From: Leptospiraceae bacterium
GTDB lineage: Bacteria; Spirochaetota; Leptospiria; Leptospirales; Leptospiraceae
NCBI GenBank assembly: GCA_024233865.1
Contig: JACKPA010000008.1
Location: forward strand, 1 to 64,000
Length of the DNA: 64,000 nt
Reading direction: 5' to 3'
In this document: in pieces, positions 1 through 8,069 of the stretch
How the letters are laid out: the number at the start of each line of letters is the position of its first letter
Numbering within the stretch: the first letter of the stretch is position 1
Position numbers and translations under genes: made by a program
The notes under the pieces: generated by a model
What the model saw: only the letters and a program-made list of their open reading frames with translations
What the model was told of the DNA's origin: nothing
The model's database searches: none

Positions 1-1523
1 ATTAAAGATAAAGCGGGAACTCCTCTAACTGCCGTCCAAGTAGACCTGCCAAACGGAACCAGAGTGGAAACCGATAGTTCCGGAACTTACAAAATCCCTA
101 TCATTCAAACCGTGCGAAATGGCAGAAACGAACTAAAGTTTTTTATCCACAAACAAGATGTGATGATTCGCAAGACGACCTGGGTGGTAGACGTGAATAC
201 GGATACCGGAGAAACTTCAATTGTTTCTCAATCAGATGAGTATTCTTCCAGTGCACTTCTGGACGGGATTGGAACGACACAAGCTTTGATTGTAAGAAGC
301 GGGACGCAGGAAACAGTTCCTCAAATTTCCTACTCAGGCTCACCGTTTACCTTTACCAAAGGAGTGGCAACCCTCCTACGAGTTTGACTTATGTTGGTAG
401 TCCGTATACTTTTACCAAAGGAGTGGGAATTTCTACCATAACTCCAACGTTTAACGGAACACTTACCTCTTGCACTGCGTCTCCGGGCTTACCATCAGGC
501 TTAAGTATCAACAACCTGACTTGTGAAATAAGCGGAACGCCTACGGTCTTGCAGACTGCAACGAATTATACTATTACAGCGAGCAATAGCCATGGCTTTG
601 CAACTGCGAATATTTCCATTACCGTAAACGATGTAGCACCAACTTCTTTGAGCTATGCAGGGAATCCGTTTGTTTTTACCAAAGATACACTCATTACAAC
701 CGTGAGTCCGACGTTCACAGGAACACCAACTTCTTATTCCGTAAGCCCTGCTCTACCTACAGGTCTGAGTATACACCCAACAACAGGACAACTCGCAGGA
801 GCTCCAACGGTTTTAGCAACTGTGAATACCTACACTGTAACAGCAACCAATACGGGAGGTTCTACTACTTTTGGACTGAATATAATTGTAAATGACGTGG
901 CACCATCTTCCTTAACTTATACCGGAAGTCCATATTCGCTTGGAAAGGATGCGATCATTAGTACGATCACTCCAAGCATCAGTGGTGGTGGACCTGTTAT
1001 CAGACTTATCATACGTTCATTATGTAGACTTTTATTACGGTGCTGAGTATATTGTATTAAAGACATCTAATCAAAAAGTTCGTTGTGTTTCTGGAAACAT
1101 TGCTACTACACAAAGTTTTACAGACAATGGAGACGGAACAATTAAAGATAATCATACATCTTTAATATGGCAAAAATGTATTATGGGGTTTAATAATGAT
1201 ATAAATTGTAGTGACGATGGAAATGGTACTAACAATGCTTCTACTTGGGCAGATGCACTTGCATATTGTGAAAATTTAAATTTAGGTGGTTCTACAAATT
1301 GGAGACTACCAAATATTAATGAATTAAAAAGTATTCTAGATAATAAGAAGGTTAGTGCACCATTTGTTGATAATTTGTTTTTAAATACAACTGGTCCTTT
1401 TTGGACATCCTCTACAAATATTGCAAATACTAATGACGCATTTTATGTCTATTTCTATGATGGCTATGTAGTCATCAACCTAAAACGGTCTCGACTGCCG
1501 TTCGTTGTGTGACTGGACCGTAG
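1..1523 (+). pseudogene. Ig-repeat (He_PIG) / DUF1566 surface protein, broken copy, 5' end outside window
   Basis: The reading frame is open from base 1, so the gene starts outside the window. It encodes a carboxypeptidase-regulatory-like segment and the first He_PIG Ig-like repeat, then shifts frame near 371 and stops at 385-387. A second frame (about 378-1000) carries further Ig repeats. A third frame (about 1000-1510) carries the tail of one DUF1566 (lectin-like Lcl type) domain ending in VRCVSG, followed by a second DUF1566 domain with the WRLPNINELKS and FWTSS signatures. Near 1480 a last frameshift replaces the expected VRCVTGP end; the ancestral stop is TAG at 1521-1523. Bases 39-370 and 372-920 are nearly identical, inverted, to 38710-39041 and 37691-38239. 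By that comparison about 470 bp (almost two Ig repeats) are deleted at 370/372. Probably secreted or surface located when intact; now non-functional. Confidence 0.85.
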
Positions 1524-1752
1524 TTCGGCTACGCTCACTACAAGTAGCCTTGAGTCTTGGTTGGTTCGATATTAACGAATATGCTTAAAGAACCTACCAC
1601 TTGTAATACCATCGAAGAATAGCATGGTTTTGTTCAATACGATTACTATTCGAGTCAATGAAAATGTCATATCCATTTGTTGATCAGACCCGGGAAAGAT
1701 AATTTTACTATCCAAAAACCATTATTTCCATTTTGTTAAGTTTTACTTGAGT
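1500..1752. repeat. String of short fragments copied from 36-41 kb
   Basis: Four pieces match other loci in inverted orientation. Bases 1500-1548 match 36829-36877 (3' end of the other DUF1566 gene, one mismatch). Bases 1557-1599 match 36025-36067 (3' end of an Rpn-type gene, no mismatch). Bases 1648-1718 match about 36745-36815 (DNA upstream of the DUF433 gene, roughly 85 percent). Bases 1722-1752 match 40772-40802 (3' end of the GT4 glycosyltransferase gene, one mismatch); here 1721-1750 still reads as the residues IISILLSFT and a stop. Bases 1600-1647 match nothing else I noticed. Confidence 0.8.
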
Positions 1753-1753
1753 G

Positions 1754-1796
1754 AGCAAGGGTTCTTGAATTAGAATCTCAAAAACCCTTGCCTTTT
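1754..1796 (+). terminator. Hairpin, possible terminator
   Basis: A 9-bp stem, GCAAGGGTT (1754-1762) with AACCCTTGC (1783-1791), is followed by CTTTT on the plus strand. The loop is long (20 bases) and the T run short, so this is a weak candidate. It sits just past the stop codon of the convergent pentapeptide gene and could serve either strand. Confidence 0.35.
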
Positions 1797-2169
1797 ACGC
1801 ACCAACAAGCAGTCCCGAACTTTCTTTTTTATCAAAAATGCTATCCATGGAAATACCAATGGCATCGCTGAAATCGGTATTTTGTATGTATGCCCCTATC
1901 AGGATTGTTCCTTCAAGATTGGCATCACTTAGATCAGCATTGCTTAGATTTGCATCACTTAGATTTGCAAAACTCAAATCCGCATAGTTCAAATAGGCTT
2001 CGCTAAGGTTAGCTCCTCTAAGGTCGGCATAGCTCAGGTCTGCACCACTGATAACTTCCCCACTAAGGTCAACACCTCGTAGGTCTTTATCACCTCTTCT
2101 TGCTCTTAAAACATCATAAGCGTTTCCCATAATACTATTATAACAAGCAAGAATAATGCCAATTTTCAT
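1795..2169 (-). CDS. Pentapeptide-repeat protein
   Basis: A 124-residue protein. From about residue 29 it is a run of A(D/N)LS/R-type pentapeptides (DLRGV, DLSGE, ADLSY, ADLRG, ANLSE, ADLSF, ANLSD, ANLSN, ADLSD), which fold into a right-handed quadrilateral beta-helix. Some 14 repeats can be read before the C-terminal 25 residues lose the pattern. No signal peptide or catalytic domain is visible. Functions in this family range from DNA mimicry (gyrase protection) to unknown, and nothing here allows a choice. No clear ribosome binding site precedes either ATG, 2169 or 2130; the repeats begin after both. It stands alone, convergent with the broken surface-protein gene. Confidence 0.8.
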   Translation of the reverse strand: MKIGIILACYNSIMGNAYDVLRARRGDKDLRGVDLSGEVISGADLSYADLRGANLSEAYLNYADLSFANLSDANLSNADLSDANLEGTILIGAYIQNTDFSDAIGISMDSIFDKKESSGLLVGA

Positions 2170-2299
2170 GGAAAATACTTTTTTGAAAGAATATTTCCGA
2201 AGTTAGGCTTATCAAAAAATCAAGAAAAGACTTGAAAATTACTGATAAGACTAAAAATATAGTAAAAATAAACGATAATGGTTTTTAATTTTAAGTTTA

Positions 2300-3055
2300 A
2301 TGATAACTTTTAACGAAAAATACATAAATAAAATAATTAATGGTGACAGTTTGACTATCATGCGAGAAATGCCCGACAATTGTTTAGACTTGGTAGTTAC
2401 TTCACCACCATACAATCTTAAAAATTCAACTGGAAATGGGATGAAAGACGGACGTGGTGGAAAGTGGGCGGGTGCATCATTGGTTAATGGTTACAGTCAT
2501 TATGATGATAACATGCCTCATAAAGAATATACGGAATGGCAACATAACTGTCTAAAAGAAATGTTCCGCCTTATAAGGAATGATGGAGCAATATTTTATA
2601 ACCACAAGTGGAGAGTTCAAAACGGTTTGCTACAAGATAGACAAGACATAATTAGAGATTTGCCTGTGAGGCAGATTATTATATGGAAGAGAAAAGGTGG
2701 GATTAACTTCAATCCTGGTTATTTTTTGCCAACTTATGAAGTAATTTATTTAATTCCAAAACCAAAATTCAAACTTGTACCGAAAGCAAACGCCTTTGGT
2801 GATGTTTGGGAATTTAAGCAAGAAATGAAAAACGAACACCCTGCACCTTTTCCATTTACACTAATAGACCGTATAATTTCTTCTACCACTGCACAGCTAA
2901 TTTTGGACCCTTTTATGGGAAGCGGTACAACTGCTGTAGCAGCAATCGGACTAAATCGTAATTATATTGGAATTGATCTATCGCCCGACTATTGTAAGAT
3001 GGCAGAACAAAGAATTTCTAAAGTATACAAAAAAGATCATGTATGCAAAATCTAA
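2300..3055 (+). CDS. DNA methyltransferase, beta-class (N4-cytosine or N6-adenine)
   Basis: A 251-residue amino-methyltransferase. The catalytic motif IV reads TSPPYNL (residues 34-40) and the SAM-binding motif I reads DPFMGSGTT (203-211). The order IV before I places it in the beta class (N6_N4_Mtase). The S-P-P-Y form is commoner in N4-cytosine enzymes but does not settle the base. The C-terminal RNYIGIDLSPDYC motif is also typical. No restriction endonuclease or specificity subunit lies beside it: upstream is a pentapeptide gene, downstream a DUF5682 gene. It is therefore either an orphan (regulatory or protective) methylase or what is left of a restriction-modification pair. The start region is very AT-rich without a strong Shine-Dalgarno. 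Confidence 0.9.
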   Translation: MITFNEKYINKIINGDSLTIMREMPDNCLDLVVTSPPYNLKNSTGNGMKDGRGGKWAGASLVNGYSHYDDNMPHKEYTEWQHNCLKEMFRLIRNDGAIFYNHKWRVQNGLLQDRQDIIRDLPVRQIIIWKRKGGINFNPGYFLPTYEVIYLIPKPKFKLVPKANAFGDVWEFKQEMKNEHPAPFPFTLIDRIISSTTAQLILDPFMGSGTTAVAAIGLNRNYIGIDLSPDYCKMAEQRISKVYKKDHVCKI

Positions 3056-3186
3056 TTTTTATCGTCAATTATATTGGAACGCATTAGAAAAGAAACAAGT
3101 ATCTCGACAAGCTCAATAAACCTATAAAATTTGAGAGGATTCATAAAAAGGTAGAAATTTTTTATTACTCATAAAGTATTATCAAC

Positions 3187-5436
3187 ATGAGCGTACATGT
3201 TTTTGGAATTCGTCACCATGGTCCCGGATCGGCTAAGAGTTTGCTTGCTCACCTTGAACACTTAAAACCGGATGCACTCTTGATAGAAGGTCCTGTGGAA
3301 GCAAAGCCTCTTATCAGTTTCTCAAAAGATTCTTCCATGAAACCACCGGTTGCCATTTTGTGTTATGTTCCGGAAAATCCTTCTATGGCATTTTTTTACC
3401 CTTTTGCCAAGTTTTCTCCGGAATACCAGGCTATATTATATGGATTGGAAAACAAAATCTCAATTGATTTTATGGATTTACCTTTGGCAAACCGTTTTGC
3501 CTTGCAAAACAAAGAAACACAAGTAGAAGAAACTTCTGAAAAACAAAGTCTAACGGAAGGCGAAACTATATCCATAGACCCAATTTACTACCTTGCTCAA
3601 ATTGCCGGTTATGAAGATAGCGAACTGTGGTGGGAGCATACCTTTGAACAAAGGCAAAACCATGAGAAGTGCTTTGACGCCATCCGTGAAGCAATGGTAT
3701 CCTTGCGAGAACACCTGCCTAAAGAAAAAAATGAGGTTGAAATTCTGAGAGAAGCAAGTATGAGAAACATTATTCGGGATACAGAAAAACGGGACTTTCA
3801 AAAAATTGCCGTTGTTTGTGGTGCTTGGCACGTCCCCGGTATAATGGAAGCAGGCGGAAATAGTTCCAAACATGATAATGATCTTCTAAAAAAACTCCCT
3901 AAAGCTAAAGTCGAATCAACTTGGGTCCCATGGACATACCAAAAGCTCACATTTGCCAGTGGTTATGGAGCTGGTATTGTTTCTCCGGGATGGTATGACC
4001 ACCTTTGGGAACAAAGGAAAAATCCTAAAGACACGGCTATGATTTGGATGGCAAAAGTTGCTTCTTTTTTAAGAGCTAAAAACATGGATACGTCCGTTGC
4101 CCATATTATCGAAGCTGTACGTCTGTCTGAAATGCTAGCAGTTTTGAGAAACATTCCAAGTCCTGGCTTACAAGAATTAAATGAAGCAACACGGTCTGTA
4201 ATTAGCTTGGGTGATGACGTTCTTTTACGGCTGATTCACAAAGAATTGATCGTAAGCAACAGAATGGGCAAAGTGCCCAAAAAAGTTCCCAAAATTCCTT
4301 TGGAGCATGACATAGAAAAATTGGAAAAAAAGCTGAAGCTAAAAAGAGAGGTTGATGCAAAAGAGCACAATTTGGACCTCCGCAACGAAACTCACCTTCA
4401 GAGAAGTATTATGCTTCATCGTTTGGAGGTATTAGGAATTAGGCGGGGTACAAAAGAAAGGATCAGGCAAAAAGGAACGGCTAGAGAAAAATGGAATTTG
4501 CAATGGCAACCCGAACTCTCTATTAAAATCATTGAAATGGGAGTATGGGGAAACACTCTGAAAGACGCTTCTACCAATTATATCAATGATACCGCAAAGT
4601 CATCAACTTCCGTTTCGCATTTGTCCGAATTATTAGATACGGTAATTTTGGCATCTTTGGAAAGTACGATCCAAAACTTGATAACAACCATAGATCATCT
4701 GTCGTCCGTCTCTGGTGATATCCAGGAATTGATGAATTCTATTCCACCCTTAGCCGAGATAGTACAATATAACAATGTAAACGTTCGAAAAACAGATACA
4801 ACTTTGATCGCCAATTTAGTTGAAAAGTTGGTGATTCGAATCAGTATTGGCTTACCCAATGCTTGTTATTCTTTGGACGAGGACGCTGCTCAAAATATGT
4901 TCGAAAACATCCAAAAAGTCAATAACTCAATCAAACTATTAAACAAAGAAGAATTTACTCTTTCTTGGACGGATTCCCTTTTACAAATCAGCAAAAGTGA
5001 AACAATCAACGGACTAATCAAAGGTTTTGTTTCACGTTTATTGTCAGACTGGAAAATTTTCCAAGAAGAGGCGGTTGCATCTCAACTGAGTTTAGCTCTT
5101 TCAGTGGGAAACGAATCTTCTTATTCGGCAGCATGGTTAGAAGGTTTTTTGAGAGGACGCGGAATGATTTTGATTATGGATGATACGCTTTGGAACATCT
5201 TAGATAAATGGATAATGGAATTACCATCCGAAATGTTTCAAGAACTACTTCCGCTCATACGAAGAACATTTTCCTCTTTTGAAATCGGAGAAAGGAGAAG
5301 GATTGGTGAAAAAGTAGTAGGGACAGGTCTCAGACCTGTCCCTGCGGGTGAAACGAATGGTGAGGGAAATCTGGAAATTGATGATACAAGAGGTAGCAAA
5401 GCCCTACCAATCATTGCAAAGTTACTGGGAATTTAA
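3187..5436 (+). CDS. DUF5682 family protein
   Basis: A 749-residue cytoplasmic-looking protein. The N-terminus (VHVFGIRHHGPGSA, then LKPDALLIEGPVEA at about 29-42) and the later VVCGAWHVPGI motif (about 207-217) are those of the DUF5682 family. As I recall, that family is usually encoded with a MoxR-type AAA ATPase and a VWA protein in bacterial clusters of unknown role. Neither partner is present here, so the gene looks detached from its usual set. The middle is helical and charged (about 375-440). Near the C-terminus the segment GTGLRPVPAGE (about 715-725) is encoded by an 11-bp-arm palindrome that looks like an in-frame inserted repeat. The gene ends five bases before the stop of the convergent beta-propeller gene. 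Catalytic activity is unknown. Confidence 0.8.
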   Translation: MSVHVFGIRHHGPGSAKSLLAHLEHLKPDALLIEGPVEAKPLISFSKDSSMKPPVAILCYVPENPSMAFFYPFAKFSPEYQAILYGLENKISIDFMDLPLANRFALQNKETQVEETSEKQSLTEGETISIDPIYYLAQIAGYEDSELWWEHTFEQRQNHEKCFDAIREAMVSLREHLPKEKNEVEILREASMRNIIRDTEKRDFQKIAVVCGAWHVPGIMEAGGNSSKHDNDLLKKLPKAKVESTWVPWTYQKLTFASGYGAGIVSPGWYDHLWEQRKNPKDTAMIWMAKVASFLRAKNMDTSVAHIIEAVRLSEMLAVLRNIPSPGLQELNEATRSVISLGDDVLLRLIHKELIVSNRMGKVPKKVPKIPLEHDIEKLEKKLKLKREVDAKEHNLDLRNETHLQRSIMLHRLEVLGIRRGTKERIRQKGTAREKWNLQWQPELSIKIIEMGVWGNTLKDASTNYINDTAKSSTSVSHLSELLDTVILASLESTIQNLITTIDHLSSVSGDIQELMNSIPPLAEIVQYNNVNVRKTDTTLIANLVEKLVIRISIGLPNACYSLDEDAAQNMFENIQKVNNSIKLLNKEEFTLSWTDSLLQISKSETINGLIKGFVSRLLSDWKIFQEEAVASQLSLALSVGNESSYSAAWLEGFLRGRGMILIMDDTLWNILDKWIMELPSEMFQELLPLIRRTFSSFEIGERRRIGEKVVGTGLRPVPAGETNGEGNLEIDDTRGSKALPIIAKLLGI
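5320..5342. repeat. Palindromic element inside the DUF5682 coding sequence
   Basis: Arms GGGACAGGTCT (5320-5330) and AGACCTGTCCC (5332-5342) around a single C form a perfect hairpin. It is read in frame as the peptide GTGLRPVP. Dispersed palindromes encoding this peptide are familiar from many bacterial genomes (recollection), suggesting an in-frame insertion in the variable C-terminal part of the protein. Confidence 0.7.
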
Positions 5437-5441
5437 TTCAA

Positions 5442-8018
5442 TTATTTCTGTTGTGAAGGAAATAAAGCGGATTCTTTGGATTTTACCGAATGTGTATCCA
5501 CAATAAAATGGGCTTTGACTTTTCCTTTTATTTTGTTTTGAGGATACTGAATCTCTACTTGAGTTATAATATCGTTTTCATCTGCAAATACCTTGGTCGA
5601 TTCCGAATAGTTTAATGGTATCGGCTGAAATGCGTCTGTATCAATCAATATAATTCCATAACTATGATCTTGTTTTAAGAGTTTTGAGTTTTGGAGTTTT
5701 ACAATGGTGATGTCTTGTCCCATTATTATATCTACCTCGCCAAGACCTTCCATTATTTTCGAACCGTCCGAATCATAAGACACAAAATCTGCTCCTCCGG
5801 ATATGTTTACCAAACCAGTTTGAAAATCGGATAATCCTATGACCCTTAAAAAATAACCATATAATGCTGTATTGCTTTCGGTTTGAGCTTTAGCAATGAT
5901 GGTTGCTTTATCCCAAAGCTTCTCTTTGGGTGAAACGATTTTTGAAGAAATCCTAAACGACTTGAACGGCAGTTCCCATCCGTTGAATTCAAAATATAGG
6001 TCATCCACAACATACATGGTTAACAAGCCATTCTCATATTCCATTTCCAAAGGAAATCGTATTTCCGAATTTGAATCTGTGACGATTTTGTTTTCGAGAG
6101 GATTTCTTTTGGCACCGATTCCCCAAGCTATGGCTTTATCTCCATTCTTCTCAATCAAGCCAATTAGGTAGGATCGGAGATTAAAGCCAAAATGTTTGTA
6201 ACTTCTAAGTATAGGGGGAGAAGCAATAGAAATATTGCTTACTCCAAACGAAGTAGCAGACTCACCCGAATTTTCAGCAAATTTAAACGGTATTGGCAAT
6301 TCTTCTCCGGCAGGAATGATAAACCTGAAGGTCCGATCAAAAGTTCCTACCTTTTTTCCATTAAAAAGTTGGAACCCGAATCTCCAAAAATCACTCAGAT
6401 AATCTCCTTTTATGCGGATGGTCAACTCACTTCCCTCTTTGCTTAGCCATTTGTCTTTTGGAGTTAGAGTAATAAACTTCCCGTCTGCGGAGAGTTCTAC
6501 AACGGTTCTAGAATGATTGCTTACTTGAACATCCAAGCTTTCTTTGTCTATCTGACTAAGGATCGTATTTCCATTTTTACGAACCAGCAAAGTAAATATC
6601 AACGGTTGGTTTGCAGCTACGAGTTTGGGAGTGTCCAATTGTAAAGTTCCTACTTTAGTTGTATAAACCAGTAAAGTTTCATCTTTTGGGAGACTTTGCT
6701 CCAAAAGCCGAGAACATTTTTGGTCCTTCTCTCCAAGAGGTGTCAGACAATAATTGTATGGAATGCTAGAAACACTGCCATTTTCACTTGCTGTGATTGC
6801 GGAGGTATTCCCCAATGCGGGAGAAGAAGTGAGCCCTTCCTCTGTATATTTGTACAACCATTTTAGGGTTCCGTCTACATTCAGACACAACAATCTTCCG
6901 TTTTCGGAACTGATATAAATCTGATTCAAGCCATCCACTGCCGGTGACGAGCGAATAGGCTCAAATGTTTGCAATTCCCATTTTATTTTGCCACTTTCAG
7001 GAGAAATCGCATAAATTGTCCCGTCTGTTGCTGCTTGAATAATTGTTCCGTCTGAGGTCTGAGCAGAACTGGAGTAAAGATGCTCTCTTGTTTCTAATTT
7101 CCAAACTTCCCTGCCGTTTTTTTGAGAAAAAGCTCTTAAAGTACCATCAAAACTCCCCAAGATAACAACCGCATTTGCATCAGAAGAGGTTAGCACAGGA
7201 GATGCTACCACCGTGCCAAACATTACTTGGTTCCAAATTTCATTTCCCGACTTTGCATCAACGGAAAACACATTTTTCCAAAAGAAATGATTGGTTCCAA
7301 AAAACAATTGATTTGTAACGGGATTGTATGCAGGTAAAGACCAAGCTTGAGAATTTGATGCAAAATGCCATTTTTCCATACCGGTATCTCTATCAATGCC
7401 ATAAAGGACATAGTTATTGTTTGGAACGAACAATGTTCCATCTTTTCCCATTGCAATACTTCCTTCAAACGAATTAGTATAAGACTTTATTCCTTCTGGT
7501 TTTAATTGTTTAGGTGTGTGAGATTGGAATTCCCAAATTTTTTCACCGTTTTCTTGTTTGAGAGCATGTATTTTGCCATCCCTAGAACCAAAATAAACCC
7601 TGCCTTTGTTGTCTAAAAGTGCGGATGAGTCAATGGCTTCACTGGCTAAAAATTTCCATTTTAACGTTCCATTAGATTTAATGGCATAAAAATAGTTGTC
7701 CGTAGAGCCTATATAAACCGTTCCTTCCCCGTCTATAACAGGTGATGCAAAAATTGCTTGGTTTGTTTGAAATGACCAAGGTTTTTCAGTCGAATTTTGA
7801 GGTATAACGGAACTTCGAGAATTTTGCGAAATATTTCTTTTGAACTTGGGCCATGGACTTTTGCCATCCAAAGGAACATAATAGTCAAAATCCTTGCCTT
7901 TTTGATACTCTATTTTTTGCGGTTTAAAAGAATAAGTTGAAAAGTCTAAAGCAAAATAAAGTATGAATAAGAATAGAATACAAAATGATATAAATACTTT
8001 GCGAAACACCGAGGACAT
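5442..8018 (-). CDS. PQQ-type beta-propeller repeat protein, membrane anchored
   Basis: An 858-residue protein with one N-terminal hydrophobic segment (about 7-25), either signal anchor or signal peptide, so the rest is probably periplasmic or surface exposed. Residues about 85-430 hold seven or so beta-propeller blades of the PQQ_2/BamB kind. Each blade has a strand like TVYIGSTDNYFYAI or RVYFGSRDGKIHAL followed by G-W-x-F/L blocks. The C-terminal 430 residues are beta-rich and unassigned, with no recognised catalytic motif. No cofactor ligand set for a PQQ dehydrogenase was evident, so a binding or scaffold role is likelier than an enzyme. It is a single gene, divergent from the histidine kinase gene at 8070 (52-bp gap) and convergent with DUF5682. 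Confidence 0.8.
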   Translation of the reverse strand: MSSVFRKVFISFCILFLFILYFALDFSTYSFKPQKIEYQKGKDFDYYVPLDGKSPWPKFKRNISQNSRSSVIPQNSTEKPWSFQTNQAIFASPVIDGEGTVYIGSTDNYFYAIKSNGTLKWKFLASEAIDSSALLDNKGRVYFGSRDGKIHALKQENGEKIWEFQSHTPKQLKPEGIKSYTNSFEGSIAMGKDGTLFVPNNNYVLYGIDRDTGMEKWHFASNSQAWSLPAYNPVTNQLFFGTNHFFWKNVFSVDAKSGNEIWNQVMFGTVVASPVLTSSDANAVVILGSFDGTLRAFSQKNGREVWKLETREHLYSSSAQTSDGTIIQAATDGTIYAISPESGKIKWELQTFEPIRSSPAVDGLNQIYISSENGRLLCLNVDGTLKWLYKYTEEGLTSSPALGNTSAITASENGSVSSIPYNYCLTPLGEKDQKCSRLLEQSLPKDETLLVYTTKVGTLQLDTPKLVAANQPLIFTLLVRKNGNTILSQIDKESLDVQVSNHSRTVVELSADGKFITLTPKDKWLSKEGSELTIRIKGDYLSDFWRFGFQLFNGKKVGTFDRTFRFIIPAGEELPIPFKFAENSGESATSFGVSNISIASPPILRSYKHFGFNLRSYLIGLIEKNGDKAIAWGIGAKRNPLENKIVTDSNSEIRFPLEMEYENGLLTMYVVDDLYFEFNGWELPFKSFRISSKIVSPKEKLWDKATIIAKAQTESNTALYGYFLRVIGLSDFQTGLVNISGGADFVSYDSDGSKIMEGLGEVDIIMGQDITIVKLQNSKLLKQDHSYGIILIDTDAFQPIPLNYSESTKVFADENDIITQVEIQYPQNKIKGKVKAHFIVDTHSVKSKESALFPSQQK

Positions 8019-8069
8019 ATGAAACTTCTACTTTTGAATTAAAAAATTTTCAACAACATAATACATAAA

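Noticed and set aside
1480..1523. Programmed frameshift at the end of the DUF1566 gene
   Set aside because: No slippery heptamer with downstream structure was seen, and the gene already has two other disruptive junctions, so simple decay explains it.
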